NCBI GenBank assembly: GCA_002002485.1
Contig: MQVI01000003.1
Location: 1 to 64,000, forward strand
Source of the DNA: Pasteurellaceae bacterium 15-036681
GTDB lineage: Bacteria; Pseudomonadota; Gammaproteobacteria; Enterobacterales; Pasteurellaceae
DNA length: 64,000 nt
Direction: 5' to 3'
Below, piece after piece: positions 18,605-28,920 of the stretch (position 1 is the first letter of the stretch; every line of letters begins with the position of its first letter). The position numbers and the translations under genes are program-made. The notes under the pieces are model-generated. The model did not search any database and had not been told where the DNA came from. It saw only the letters and a list, made by a program, of their open reading frames with translations.

Positions 18605-19240
18605 ATGAATAAACAAAAACGAATTGAAATTTTAACTCGCTTACGTGATGAAAATCCGCATCCAACGACGGAGCTTAATTACAGTAACCCTTTTGAGTTA
18701 CTTATTGCTGTTATTCTATCTGCTCAAGCCACAGATGTTGGCGTAAATAAAGCAACAGCAAAACTATATCCTATCGCCAATACACCACAAGCAATTTTAG
18801 ATTTAGGCGTAGATGGTCTAAAGGAATATATTAAAACAATTGGGCTTTTTAATAGTAAAGCTGAAAATATCATCAAAACATGTCGAGATTTGATCGAAAA
18901 GCATAATGGTGAAGTGCCTCAAACTCGTGAGGAGCTAGAAGCTCTGGCTGGTGTTGGCAGAAAAACAGCAAACGTTGTCTTAAATACCGCTTTTGGACAA
19001 CCCACTATTGCAGTAGACACTCATATATTCCGAGTATCCAATCGTACTAATTTTGCACCAGGTAAAGATGTCGTAAAAGTAGAAGAAAAATTATTGAAGG
19101 TTGTGCCAGATGAATTCAAAGTTGATGTTCATCATTGGCTTATTTTACATGGCCGTTATACTTGTATTGCTCGTAAACCTCGCTGTGGTTCTTGCATTAT
19201 TGAAGATTTGTGCGAATACAAAGACAAAACTGAAATTTAA
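18605..19240 (+). CDS. nth: Endonuclease III
   Basis: Nth is a bifunctional DNA glycosylase/AP lyase that removes oxidised pyrimidines. The 211-residue sequence has the helix-hairpin-helix LAGVGRKTANVVL with catalytic K120, the catalytic D138 in AVDTHIFRV, and the 4Fe-4S ligands in the C-X6-C-X2-C-X5-C pattern at CIARKPRCGSCIIEDLC. Length equals the E. coli enzyme. It is the last gene of the proB-yfcA-nth set. The terminator downstream has its T run on the other strand, so nth transcripts may run antisense into the predicted sRNA at 19257-19337. Confidence 0.97.
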   Translation: MNKQKRIEILTRLRDENPHPTTELNYSNPFELLIAVILSAQATDVGVNKATAKLYPIANTPQAILDLGVDGLKEYIKTIGLFNSKAENIIKTCRDLIEKHNGEVPQTREELEALAGVGRKTANVVLNTAFGQPTIAVDTHIFRVSNRTNFAPGKDVVKVEEKLLKVVPDEFKVDVHHWLILHGRYTCIARKPRCGSCIIEDLCEYKDKTEI

Positions 19241-19256
19241 CTTCTACTCTGCCCCA

Positions 19257-19337
19257 TAAAAAAAGCCCCTAAAATAGGGGCTACTCGGAAAGCAAATTTA
19301 TGAAATTGGTTGTTGGACACAACACTTTTTATTTGGT
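19257..19337 (-). ncRNA. Predicted CRP-linked small RNA between nth and metB
   Basis: About 80 nt on the minus strand with all parts of an independent sRNA gene. A promoter TTGCAA-17-TAAGAT sits upstream. The predicted transcript starts ACCAAATAAAAAGTG and has a small 5' hairpin (TGTTG-TGTC-CAACA). A U-rich single-stranded stretch with little coding potential follows. It ends in a strong intrinsic terminator (AGCCCCTA-TTT-TAGGGGCT, then seven Ts). The terminator works only on the minus strand. The metB stop is about 135 bases upstream, so a 3'-UTR-derived form of the RNA is the alternative. No known sRNA is recognised. Evidence is sequence signals only. Confidence 0.6.
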
Positions 19338-19343
19338 GAAGTC

Positions 19344-19425
19344 ATCTTAGGTCAGTTTTTTAAATTTTGCAAATTAAATTGACATTAACAAGAAACTTAT
19401 TCTTAACTTTGTGATCTAGTTCAAA
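19344..19425 (-). promoter_or_regulatory. Promoter and CRP-like box for the predicted sRNA
   Basis: On the minus strand, -35 TTGCAA (19367-19372) and -10 TAAGAT (19344-19349) have the ideal 17-base spacing. A CRP-like box TTTGA-ACTAGA-TCACA (19410-19425, one mismatch to the half-site consensus) is centred about 80-82 bases from the predicted start, a spacing that suits class I CRP activation. The box lies downstream of the stops of both flanking genes, so it has no protein-coding target. Confidence 0.55.
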
Positions 19426-19471
19426 GTTTTTGTCTCTCTTCACCATAAAAATGCTTACAAAAGAATAAATG

Positions 19472-20584
19472 TTACTTTTCTAATTGTGCAAATGCTTGCA
19501 ATAAATCCGCTTTAATATCTTCTACGTGTTCTAAACCAACAGAGAAACGTAACAAATTGTTAGTAATACCACGCGCAATACGTTCAGATTCTGGAATATC
19601 CATATGGGTTTGAGTTGAAGGATAGGTGATGAAGCTTTCTGTGCCGCCTAAGCTTTCAGCAAAAGTAATTAATTTAATCGCTTTCAAGAATTTTGGTACC
19701 CATTCTTCTTTTTGCAAGCGGAAAGATAACATCCCACTTTTACCAGAATAGAGCACACTATCAATTTCAGGTTGCTGTTTTAAAAATGCAGCAATTTCCG
19801 TTGCATTTGATTGATGGCGCTCCATTCGTAATGCTAACGTTTTTAAACCACGCACAGCAAGATAAGAATCAAACGGCGACAACACCGCTCCCGCACCATT
19901 TTGAATATAGAACAAACGCTCGCAAAGTTCCTGGCCTTTTGCCACAATTAAACCTGCTAACACATCATTATGCCCTGATAAATATTTAGTTGCACTATGG
20001 ATCACAATATCCGCACCATGCTCGATCGGACGGAATAATACTGGCGTTAGGAAAGTATTATCGACAATTAATAATAAATTATGCTTTTTCGCAACTTGTG
20101 AAATCGCATCAACATCACACTCTTCCATTAATGGATTTGACGGAGTCTCCACAAAAATTGCTTTAGTATTTGGTGTAATAGCCGCTTCGATTGACACGAC
20201 ATCTGCAGTATTTACATACACAGGCTTAACTGTATGATTATTCTTATAACAGAAGTCTAACAAGCGGTAAGTTCCGCCATAAACATCACTAGATACAATC
20301 CACTCATCTGGTGCTTTAAATAACGACATAATTAATTGAATCGCAGCCATACCCGATGCGCAGGCAAAACCAGCATCGCCGCCTTCTAAATCAGCGATAC
20401 CTTGCTCTAATACAGCACGAGTTGGGTTTTTGGTACGCGTGTAATCAAAACCTGTTGATTCGCCTAAACCATCACGACCATAAGCGGTTGAAAGAATAAT
20501 AGGTGTAGCCACTGCGCCCGTACGTGGATCGGTACGATTGCCTAATTGAACTAATGTTGTCTCGATGTTGTTAAATTTTGTCAT
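19472..20584 (-). CDS. metB: Cystathionine gamma-synthase / Cys-Met metabolism PLP enzyme
   Basis: A 370-residue PLP-dependent enzyme of the Cys/Met metabolism family. It probably joins an activated homoserine with cysteine (cystathionine gamma-synthase) or with sulfide. The PLP lysine is K200 in HSATKYLSGHND. Other hallmarks are DYTRTKNPTRAVLE, FACASGMAAIQLIMSLF, SSDVYGGTYRLL, VETPSNPLM and the C-terminal LGGTESFITYPSTQTH with LRFSVGLEHVEDI. It is closest to the MetB/MetI subgroup by eye; a lyase (MetC-like) role cannot be excluded. It lies 54 bases after dapB on the same strand with a GC-rich hairpin between them, so the two genes are at least partly separated in transcription. Confidence 0.88.
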   Translation of the reverse strand: MTKFNNIETTLVQLGNRTDPRTGAVATPIILSTAYGRDGLGESTGFDYTRTKNPTRAVLEQGIADLEGGDAGFACASGMAAIQLIMSLFKAPDEWIVSSDVYGGTYRLLDFCYKNNHTVKPVYVNTADVVSIEAAITPNTKAIFVETPSNPLMEECDVDAISQVAKKHNLLLIVDNTFLTPVLFRPIEHGADIVIHSATKYLSGHNDVLAGLIVAKGQELCERLFYIQNGAGAVLSPFDSYLAVRGLKTLALRMERHQSNATEIAAFLKQQPEIDSVLYSGKSGMLSFRLQKEEWVPKFLKAIKLITFAESLGGTESFITYPSTQTHMDIPESERIARGITNNLLRFSVGLEHVEDIKADLLQAFAQLEK

Positions 20585-20600
20585 TGTTATTATTCCTATA

Positions 20601-20625
20601 AAAATTCCCCCTTATAAAAGGGGGA
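20601..20625 (-). terminator. Terminator between dapB and metB
   Basis: CCCCCTT (20607-20613) pairs with AAGGGGG (20618-20624). On the minus strand the stem is followed by AATTTTTATAGG. It lies directly after the dapB stop and 20 bases before the metB start. Confidence 0.65.
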
Positions 20626-20638
20626 CAAAAGAGAGTTA

Positions 20639-21496
<858 letters not shown>

Positions 21497-21543
21497 TTAC
21501 AAAATTTAGAACTGCAAATATTCCCTATTGTTTAATCACTGAT

Positions 21544-21577
21544 AAAAAAGCTGCTTATGAATACGTCCATAAGCAGC
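21544..21577 (-). terminator. Intrinsic terminator downstream of gltS
   Basis: On the minus strand GCTGCTTATG (complement of 21568-21577) pairs perfectly with CATAAGCAGC (complement of 21550-21559) around an 8-base loop, followed by TTTTTT. It ends transcription from gltS, leaving the 21612 repeat element in the gltS 3' UTR. Confidence 0.85.
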
Positions 21578-21611
21578 CTAGATAAAGATGGATAGATATA
21601 AATTATTCGGT

Positions 21612-21703
21612 ATTATGTAGCGGTTGCACAAACTTTATTTACACTCTCCCAAAGGGAGAGAGTGGTGAATTCAAATATTTGATTTGTGAAAGTGCTACAT
21701 AAT
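21612..21703. repeat. Nested inverted-repeat (MITE-like) element after gltS
   Basis: A 92-bp element is bounded by the perfect inverted ends ATTATGTAGC (21612-21621) and GCTACATAAT (21694-21703). Inside are a second inverted pair (CACAAA and TTTGTG) and a central hairpin CTCTCCC-AAA-GGGAGAG. It encodes nothing and begins 8 bases beyond the gltS stop. The layout of terminal inverted repeats with a folded core is typical of a miniature mobile element. I could not test copy number or target duplication. Confidence 0.6.
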
Positions 21704-21710
21704 TTCGAAA

Positions 21711-22925
21711 TTATTTAAAGAAATTAATAAAGGTGGTAATAACACCTAAGTTCAAGAAATCAACAAAAAAAGCACCCACAAGCGGTACGATTAAGAACGC
21801 TTTATGCGAAGGCCCGAATGTTTCAGTTACTGATTGCATATTTGCCACAGCTGTTGGCGTTGCACCTAAACCAAAGCCACAGTGACCAGCAGATAAAATT
21901 GCCGCATCATAATTTTTACCCATTACTCGGAAAGTAATAAAGTAAGCATAAATAACCATAACCACCGCTTGTACTAATAAAATTATTAACATTGAACCAG
22001 CTAAACCAGCTAATTCCCATAATTTGATACTCATCAATGCAATTGCCAAGAATAAACTTAATGATGCATTTCCGAAAATATCAATCGCCCTGTCGAACAT
22101 ATCGAACTTAAATACAAGTGTTAACACATTACGTAATACTACGCCAAAACCTAGAGCCCAAACAAATTGTGGCAAACCAATATCAGGAAACATCGTTTTC
22201 ATAACAGATGAAAAAGCTAAACATGCTGCAAATAAAGCCATTGTTTCAATCATAGATGTTGATGTGATTAAACGAAAATTATCAACATCTTCAAAAGTAT
22301 CATCAGCATATTTGTCTTTATTATCTACTTTTGCCATATGTTTTACTTTCTGGAGTTTCATGCCATTAACTAAACGACGAGCAACTGGTCCTCCTACCAA
22401 GCCACCAGCAACAAGGCCAAATGTTGCAGAAGCCATAGCCATTTCAACGGCACCTTGGATATTATATTTTTCAGCAAAAATAGTTCCCCATGTTGCACCT
22501 GTACCATGTCCTCCAGTTAAGGTAATAGAGCCTGTTAATAAACCAATGAGAGGATCTAACCCTAATACAGTTGCCATTGTTACCCCTACAATATTCTGGA
22601 TAACAATAAACATTCCAACTACGATGAGAAAAATAACTAAGGGTTTCCCACCTTGTTTGAGACGACTAAAATCCGCAGACAGACCAATTGATGAAAAAAA
22701 TGCCAACATAAATGCTGTCTGTAATGAAGATTCAAATTGGAAAGTTATGCCTGCAAATTTATATAAGCAAAAAATAATCGTTGCGGCAAAAAGACCGCCA
22801 GCTACGGCTTCAGGGATATTAAAATCTTGCAAAAATTTAATTTTATTTACAAAAAAACGCCCTAGTAATAGGACTAATGTTGCTGCAATAAGAGTGTGAT
22901 AACCATTTAAAATAATGGGTTCCAT
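21711..22925 (-). CDS. gltS: Sodium/glutamate symporter
   Basis: GltS carries glutamate into the cell with sodium. The 404-residue protein has about ten membrane segments and the family blocks LGRFFVNKIKFLQDFNIPEAV, SIGLSADFSRLKQGGKPLV, LTGSITLTGGHGTGATWG, ILSAGHCGFGLGATPTAVANM and GPSHKAFLIVPLVGAFFVDF. The two GGHGTG/GHCGFGLG reentrant-loop motifs of the ESS family are both intact. The ATG follows GGAGAGCATTA. The gene is divergent from yidE over a 207-bp region that includes the run CCCCCCTG near 22982. Confidence 0.96.
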   Translation of the reverse strand: MEPIILNGYHTLIAATLVLLLGRFFVNKIKFLQDFNIPEAVAGGLFAATIIFCLYKFAGITFQFESSLQTAFMLAFFSSIGLSADFSRLKQGGKPLVIFLIVVGMFIVIQNIVGVTMATVLGLDPLIGLLTGSITLTGGHGTGATWGTIFAEKYNIQGAVEMAMASATFGLVAGGLVGGPVARRLVNGMKLQKVKHMAKVDNKDKYADDTFEDVDNFRLITSTSMIETMALFAACLAFSSVMKTMFPDIGLPQFVWALGFGVVLRNVLTLVFKFDMFDRAIDIFGNASLSLFLAIALMSIKLWELAGLAGSMLIILLVQAVVMVIYAYFITFRVMGKNYDAAILSAGHCGFGLGATPTAVANMQSVTETFGPSHKAFLIVPLVGAFFVDFLNLGVITTFINFFK

Positions 22926-23132
22926 TAATGCTCTCCTTATGATTTTTAATTATAAAAGTTTGGGATGGTATAATAATTTCACCCCCCTGTCAAAGTGGAT
23001 AAATTTTATCCTATTGAAATATATGGAAAAATACTAGCACAAAATTTAGTTCAATTTCTTGAGCTAGATCGCATTTTTATAAATTGAACTTTGATAGAAT
23101 GCCTGCAGTTTATTTTCTTTTATGAGGCTTTT

Positions 23133-24785
23133 ATGAGCGAAATTGCATTAACAGTGAGCCTACTTTCTTTAGTCGCGGTTATCGGACTCTGGATAGGGCA
23201 TATCAAGGTGAGGGGTGTCAGTCTTGGCATTGGTGGGGTTCTATTTGGGGGAATAATAGTTTCCCATTTTATGAACCAATATGGTGTGGTTCTTGATGCG
23301 CATACTCTCCATTTTATCCAAGAATTTGGCTTAATTCTATTCGTTTATACCATTGGTATTCAGGTTGGACCTGGTTTCTTTTCTTCCCTCCGTCAATCAG
23401 GACTTAAACTTAACGGCTTTGCATTAATGATTGTACTAATCAGTGGTGTTTTAGTCATTCTTCTCAATAAATTATTCGATGTTCCTCTTCCTGTCATTCT
23501 CGGCATTTTCTCTGGTGCGGTAACTAACACGCCATCTCTTGGTGCTGGCCAACAAGTTTTAGCCGAGCTAGGTAGTGATACATCTGTGATGGGAATGGGG
23601 TATGCAATAGCCTATCCATTTGGTATCGTTGGTATTTTGCTCACAATGTGGCTTATTCGTGTTGTACTTAGAATTAATATCGATAAGGAAGCTGAAGAGT
23701 TTGAGAAAGCCTCTAATAGCAAAAAAGGTGGGCTCAGTACACTGAATGTTCGAATCACAAATCCAAATTTGAATGGATTGACTCTCAAAGAATTACCTGA
23801 CTTTGAACACCATGATGTTGTTTATTCTCGCCTAAAACGAGGGGAAGATCTTTTTGTCCCCAAAGTTGATACAAAATTGCAAATCGGTGATGTACTTCAT
23901 TTAGTGGGTGAACAGGCAACACTGCATAAAATGCAATTAATTCTTGGTGAGGAAGCAAATATTTCTGTATCAACCAAAGGTACTATGTATCGTAACGAGC
24001 GTGCAGTTGTGACTAATGAGAAAGTTTTTGGTAAAAAAATTCGTCAATTAATGCTAAAAGGCAAATATGACGTAGTGATTTCTCGTCTTAATCGTGCTGG
24101 TGTTGAATTAGTACCAAATGGTGAAATGTCACTACAATTTGGTGACGTGCTTACTTTGGTTGGCCGCCAAGAAGATATTGAAGCTGTAATGGAAATTATT
24201 GGTAATGCTCACCAAAAATTACAACAAGTTCAGATGCTTCCAATCTTTATTGGTATTGGTCTCGGGGTATTACTAGGTTCTATTCCTATTTACATTCCAG
24301 GATTTCCAGTTGCCTTAAAACTCGGCTTAGCTGGTGGCCCCCTCGTTGTCGCGTTGATTCTTGCAAGAATTGGTAGCTTTCGTAAATTATATTGGTTTAT
24401 GCCACCAAGTGCTAACCTTGCGTTACGAGAAATAGGGATTGTTTTATTCCTTGCTGTCGTCGGATGGAAAGCAGGCGGAAATTTCTTGGATACGCTATTG
24501 AGTAATGATGGCGCATCTTGGATCGCTTATGGTGCAATAATCACCTTTATTCCACTCTTTATTACGGGGATTGTCGCTCGAATTTACGGTCAGATGAACT
24601 ATCTTACTATTTGCGGTCTACTCGCTGGTTCAATGACAGATCCACCAGCACTTGCTTTTGCAAATGCGATAAAAGATGGAAATGGTGCTCCTGCTCTCTC
24701 TTATGCGACAGTCTATCCATTAGTTATGTTCTGCCGTATTATTCTGCCACAATTACTTGCGATCCTTCTATGGGTAGCTAGTTGA
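23133..24785 (+). CDS. yidE: YidE-family putative transport protein (AspT/YbjL type)
   Basis: A 550-residue membrane protein of the aspartate:alanine exchanger superfamily. Two membrane blocks (about 1-190 and 370-550) flank two RCK_C/TrkA-C regulatory domains (about 200-285 and 290-375; visible as [20 protein letters not shown] and [20 protein letters not shown]). Membrane motifs include [37 protein letters not shown] and [14 protein letters not shown] chose the ATG at 23133, preceded by ATGAGGCTTTT, instead of an upstream frame extension of 14 codons; this gives the usual family length. The substrate is unknown. Its partner gltS is divergent. Confidence 0.9.
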   Translation: MSEIALTVSLLSLVAVIGLWIGHIKVRGVSLGIGGVLFGGIIVSHFMNQYGVVLDAHTLHFIQEFGLILFVYTIGIQVGPGFFSSLRQSGLKLNGFALMIVLISGVLVILLNKLFDVPLPVILGIFSGAVTNTPSLGAGQQVLAELGSDTSVMGMGYAIAYPFGIVGILLTMWLIRVVLRINIDKEAEEFEKASNSKKGGLSTLNVRITNPNLNGLTLKELPDFEHHDVVYSRLKRGEDLFVPKVDTKLQIGDVLHLVGEQATLHKMQLILGEEANISVSTKGTMYRNERAVVTNEKVFGKKIRQLMLKGKYDVVISRLNRAGVELVPNGEMSLQFGDVLTLVGRQEDIEAVMEIIGNAHQKLQQVQMLPIFIGIGLGVLLGSIPIYIPGFPVALKLGLAGGPLVVALILARIGSFRKLYWFMPPSANLALREIGIVLFLAVVGWKAGGNFLDTLLSNDGASWIAYGAIITFIPLFITGIVARIYGQMNYLTICGLLAGSMTDPPALAFANAIKDGNGAPALSYATVYPLVMFCRIILPQLLAILLWVAS

Positions 24786-24828
24786 TTGTAGGAACAGTTT
24801 TAACACTCCAGTGTCCCAATTTATGAAT

Positions 24829-24868
24829 AACAATCCGCTTGCAAAACCAGCGGATTGTTGTTTTCTTT
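24829..24868 (+). terminator. Terminator after yidE
   Basis: AACAATCCGCT (24829-24839) pairs with AGCGGATTGTT (24849-24859), followed on the plus strand by GTTTTCTTTATTT. The convergent afuA-like gene ends within the T run. Confidence 0.85.
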
Positions 24869-25895
24869 ATTTAGATAGCTTCACTTCTACAAGCCATTTA
24901 TCTATTAGGCGCTTGCTTTCTTCACTAGACCCAAAGCGATCAAAATCAGTTTCAATTAATTTGACACCGTCCAATTTCGGTGACAGCGGAGAAACTTCCG
25001 CATTTACGTTTATTGGATTCTGATATAAACCATGATCACGCCAAGGAATCTCCTGAACTTCTTTGGAAAGCACCCAATCCATAAATAATTTAGCATTATC
25101 TAAATTACGCGCACCTTTTATAATACTCACAGCACCTAATGCATAGCTCACACCTTCCTCTGGTAACACATAATCTACTGGAGCACCTTTCTCTTTCTCA
25201 GTAATGTAGCCATGAACAAAACCAACGGTCGCAGCACTTTCACCACGAGATAAATTCGTTGTCACTAAATTACTTTTTACATATTGTGAAATATTGGAAT
25301 CTAATCTTTTAAGATACTCAAAGGTTTTTTCCTCTCCCCAGAGCTGGATAAGGCCTGCCATCATCGTATAAGCAGTGCCCGCGCTACGAGGATCTGGTAA
25401 TTGTACATAATCTTTCAGGCGAGGATCTAATAAATCATCCCAACGTTTAGGTATACCAACACCCAAAGCCTTTAATTTTTCAGTATTCACCCCAAAGCCT
25501 AACACTAATAAATATGCAGCAGAAGTATAATCACCGCGTTTAGAATCCATTAGTGATTTAAATTGAGGCAAAATTTCAGATTGTAATGGTGAACGATATG
25601 CCTCTAATAAGCCTAGCTCTCCCGCTTGAAAATGAGGTTCGATAGTACCGCCGTACCAAATATCACCTTGTGGGTTATTTTTTTCCGCCTTCAATTTACC
25701 AAGCGTAGTACCACTACCACCGTGCACAAATTTTGTATCTACATGATATTTTTTTGAAAATCGCTTCGTTAAATCTTCACAAACTGTCGCTTGCACTCCA
25801 CAGTAAACTGTCAACTTTCCCTCTGCTTGTACTGTTGGCGAAAAAAATAAAGGTATTACTAAACCCAAAGTAGCTAATAGCGTTTTAAACCGCAT
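24867..25895 (-). CDS. Periplasmic ABC substrate-binding protein, AfuA/FbpA-like
   Basis: A 342-residue secreted binding protein of ABC transporter solute-binding family 1/6. The first 24 residues form a clear signal peptide (MRFKTLLATLGLVIPLFFSP, cleavage after TVQA). The mature part has [51 protein letters not shown] and VQLPDPRSAGTAYTMMAGL, as in AfuA of Actinobacillus. AfuA-type proteins were first named for iron uptake, and some bind sugar phosphates. The typical FbpA Tyr-Tyr iron ligands are not evident to me, so a non-iron substrate is possible. No permease or ATPase gene is next to it, which is unusual. The neighbours are yidE (convergent) and trmJ (divergent). Confidence 0.82.
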   Translation of the reverse strand: MRFKTLLATLGLVIPLFFSPTVQAEGKLTVYCGVQATVCEDLTKRFSKKYHVDTKFVHGGSGTTLGKLKAEKNNPQGDIWYGGTIEPHFQAGELGLLEAYRSPLQSEILPQFKSLMDSKRGDYTSAAYLLVLGFGVNTEKLKALGVGIPKRWDDLLDPRLKDYVQLPDPRSAGTAYTMMAGLIQLWGEEKTFEYLKRLDSNISQYVKSNLVTTNLSRGESAATVGFVHGYITEKEKGAPVDYVLPEEGVSYALGAVSIIKGARNLDNAKLFMDWVLSKEVQEIPWRDHGLYQNPINVNAEVSPLSPKLDGVKLIETDFDRFGSSEESKRLIDKWLVEVKLSK

Positions 25896-26027
25896 CTGTA
25901 CTCCTCAAATAACTACAAAAAATGGGGAAGGAGTGTAACATTTACGCTACATAAAGCAAATATTAACTTATCCAAATTTGTGTTAAAATAGAGTTACAAA
26001 TAACTATTACTGTAATGACTTTTTCTG

Positions 26028-26774
26028 ATGAATTTACTCAATCAAATCCAAATTATTTTGGTAGAAACATCCCATAGTGGCAATATTGGCTCAGCTGCTC
26101 GAGCAATGAAAACAATGGGATTAACCAATCTTCGCTTAGTAGCGCCTCAACAAGCTATTGATGAACAAGCAGAAGCACTTTCAGCAGGTGCAAAAGATGT
26201 GCTTGATAATGCCCAAATTTTTGCAACCTTTGAACAAGCTATAGCAGATTGCCAATTAGTTATTGGAACAAGTGCTCGTTTACGTCATTTGCAAAGTAGC
26301 CTCATTGAACCAAGAAAATGTGGGGAATTGGCTGTCGCACGTGCAGCGCAAGGTAAAGTTGCAATCGTATTTGGACGAGAGCGAGTGGGACTCACCAATG
26401 AAGAACTATTGAAATGTCATTACCATTTAAATGTCCCCACAAATCCTGAATATGGCTCATTAAATCTAGCAATGGCAGTGCAATTAGCAAGTTACGAGAT
26501 TCGCATGGCATGGCTGGCACAACAAGATGAGTTGCAAAAAGCCGCTCAAAACGAACCGCTTGTAGACTATCCTACTCATGATGCATTGGAATATTTTTTT
26601 AATCATACAGAGCGGTTATATAAGGAATTGGGCTTTATAAAAAATGATGCGGTATTGCTAAAATTGCGTCGTTTATATCAAAGAGCAGAATTGGAAACCT
26701 CGGAATTGAATTTATTGAGAGGCATGCTAACAGCCGTCGAAAAATATACTCTCAATAACAAAGTATCATCATAA
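26028..26774 (+). CDS. trmJ: tRNA (cytidine/uridine-2'-O-)-methyltransferase TrmJ
   Basis: TrmJ methylates the ribose of residue 32 in the anticodon loop of several tRNAs. The 248-residue protein has a SPOUT knot: motif 1 IILVETSHSGNIGSAARAMK at 9-28, motif 2 VAIVFGRERVGLTNEEL, and motif 3 NPEYGSLNLAMAVQL. The dimer tail is rich in Glu and Leu, as in E. coli TrmJ. The gene is single, between a divergent binding-protein gene and the convergent ssb. Confidence 0.95.
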   Translation: MNLLNQIQIILVETSHSGNIGSAARAMKTMGLTNLRLVAPQQAIDEQAEALSAGAKDVLDNAQIFATFEQAIADCQLVIGTSARLRHLQSSLIEPRKCGELAVARAAQGKVAIVFGRERVGLTNEELLKCHYHLNVPTNPEYGSLNLAMAVQLASYEIRMAWLAQQDELQKAAQNEPLVDYPTHDALEYFFNHTERLYKELGFIKNDAVLLKLRRLYQRAELETSELNLLRGMLTAVEKYTLNNKVSS

Positions 26775-26778
26775 ACAA

Positions 26779-26800
26779 AAACCCAGCATCTGCTGGGTTT
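26779..26800. terminator. Bidirectional terminator between trmJ and ssb
   Basis: AAACCCAGCA and TGCTGGGTTT make a 9-10-bp stem with a 2-4-base loop. It is followed by TTTTTGTTT on the minus strand and by TTTAATGTTTT on the plus strand. Both convergent genes end at it. Confidence 0.88.
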
Positions 26801-26809
26801 AATGTTTTA

Positions 26810-27343
26810 TTAGAACGGAATATCATCTTCCACAAAGTTATCTACTGCTGGTGCGGCTTTAGGTGCAGTTTGTGCTCGAGGTGTTTGATCATAGCTATTC
26901 GCAGAGCTAGGTTGGTTGTAATTATTATTACCACCTTGATTATAGCTATTACCTTGAGGTGCTGAATTATTCCAACCACCTTGACCACCAAAATCGCCAC
27001 CTTGTTGATTACGGCCACCTAACATTTGTAAAACATCGCCTTGAATTTCTGTTGTATAACGATCTTGACCATTTTGATCTTGCCATTTACGTGTTTTTAA
27101 GCGACCTTCTACATAAACTTGTGAACCTTTACGTAAGTATTGACCTGCAACTTCCGCTTGACGACGATAAAAAACAATACGATGCCATTCTGTCACTTCG
27201 CGGCGCTCACCTGTATTTTTATCTGTCCAACTTTCGCTTGTTGCTACGCTGATATTTGCAACAGCTTCACCATTTGGCATGGTGCGCATTTCAGGATCAT
27301 TACCTAAATTACCCACAATGATAACTTTATTTATGCCTGCCAT
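26810..27343 (-). CDS. ssb: Single-stranded DNA-binding protein
   Basis: SSB coats single-stranded DNA in replication, repair and recombination. The 177-residue protein has an N-terminal OB fold ([20 protein letters not shown] to about residue 112, including [20 protein letters not shown]). A flexible Gly/Asn/Gln-rich linker follows (about 113-165). The acidic tip [10 protein letters not shown] ends in the DDIPF partner-docking motif. The ATG follows AGAGGATTAAATT. Its separation from uvrA is normal for Pasteurellaceae. Confidence 0.97.
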   Translation of the reverse strand: MAGINKVIIVGNLGNDPEMRTMPNGEAVANISVATSESWTDKNTGERREVTEWHRIVFYRRQAEVAGQYLRKGSQVYVEGRLKTRKWQDQNGQDRYTTEIQGDVLQMLGGRNQQGGDFGGQGGWNNSAPQGNSYNQGGNNNYNQPSSANSYDQTPRAQTAPKAAPAVDNFVEDDIPF

Positions 27344-27477
27344 AATTTAATCCTCTTATCTAAATGACTGTTTTTAATTGCATATATTGTGCCTGATTTT
27401 TCTTAAAAAATCACGAAATAAAACTGAAATTTTGTACAGCCTTACAAAAGATACACAAAATACTGATCGAGAAATGA

Positions 27478-28128
<651 letters not shown>

Positions 28129-28213
28129 CTATCACACTTAACACTAGGAAAAATAGCAAAAATTAGGTAGAATCTCGCCGTTTTATTGTTTTTAAATGAA
28201 AGGAACAAACTCA

Positions 28214-28771
28214 ATGATTAATGAAATCAAAAAAGACGCTCAAGAGCGTATGGAAAAAAGCGTTGAAGCTTTAAAGGGTCACATTGCAAAAATCCGTACT
28301 GGTCGTGCACAACCTAGCTTATTAGATGCTATCCAAGTAGATTACTACGGTTCAGCGACTCCACTTCGTCAATTAGCAAACGTAGTAGCAGAAGATGCTC
28401 GTACTCTAGCGGTAACAGTATTCGACCGTTCTTTAATTAGTGCAGTAGAAAAAGCGATTTTAACCTCTGATTTAGGATTAAACCCATCATCAGCAGGTAC
28501 CACAATCCGCGTTCCACTTCCACCATTAACGGAAGAACGCCGTAAAGATTTAATTAAAATCGTAAAAAGCGAAGGTGAACAAGGTAAAGTTGCAGTACGT
28601 AATGTACGTCGTGATGCGAATGATAAAATCAAAGCGTTATTAAAAGATAAAGAAATCAGCGAAAACGATGAGCGTAAAGCGCAAGAAGATATCCAAAAAA
28701 TCACCGATACTTTCATCAAAAAAGTAGATGAAGTATTAGCAGATAAAGAAAAAGAGTTAATGGATTTCTAA
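28214..28771 (+). CDS. frr: Ribosome-recycling factor
   Basis: RRF splits the post-termination ribosome together with EF-G. With the ATG at 28214 (preceded by AAAGGAACAAACTCA) the product is 185 residues, exactly the E. coli length. An upstream in-frame ATG at 28196 would add six unlikely residues. Conserved blocks are [67 protein letters not shown] and the C-terminal [15 protein letters not shown]. pyrH (51520) is not adjacent, unlike in enterobacteria. Confidence 0.97.
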   Translation: MINEIKKDAQERMEKSVEALKGHIAKIRTGRAQPSLLDAIQVDYYGSATPLRQLANVVAEDARTLAVTVFDRSLISAVEKAILTSDLGLNPSSAGTTIRVPLPPLTEERRKDLIKIVKSEGEQGKVAVRNVRRDANDKIKALLKDKEISENDERKAQEDIQKITDTFIKKVDEVLADKEKELMDF

Positions 28772-28786
28772 TCTTTCTGATGTTTT

Positions 28787-28808
28787 GGTGCGTTTACACG
28801 CACCTACA
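28787..28808 (+). repeat. Small palindrome of the GTAGGG family
   Basis: GGTGCGT-TTAC-ACGCACC followed by TACA. The same GGTGCGTTTACACGCACC arm occurs in the larger element at 43273-43331. Confidence 0.55.
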
Positions 28809-28812
28809 GACT

Positions 28813-28841
28813 AAAAAGCCACTCGATTGAAGTGGCTTTTT
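28813..28841. terminator. Bidirectional terminator after frr
   Basis: AAAAAGCCACT (28813-28823) and AGTGGCTTTTT (28831-28841) form an 11-bp perfect stem with a 7-base loop and T runs on both strands. It lies between the convergent frr and carboxymuconolactone-decarboxylase-like genes. Confidence 0.88.
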
Positions 28842-28862
28842 GTTTATTAGCTAAATTTTTTC

Positions 28863-28886
28863 GTAGGGTGGGCATCCTTGCCCACC
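28863..28886. repeat. Short palindromic repeat (GTAGGGTGGGC type)
   Basis: GTAGGGTGGGC-ATCCTT-GCCCACC is one copy of the palindromic family seen at 3619, 33516, 37216, 43273 and 47744. It lies just after the frr terminator and 35 bases before the next gene's stop. Confidence 0.65.
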
Positions 28887-28920
28887 AATTAAATCAATAT
28901 GTTATGCAATTCAACATCAA

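Noticed and set aside
22024..22899. Long plus-strand frame opposite gltS (291 codons).
   Set aside because: Antisense shadow of a membrane-protein gene, with no independent coding or start signals.
23050..23080. FNR- or CRP-like box before yidE (TTGAGCTAGATCGCA).
   Set aside because: Neither consensus has more than one good half-site.
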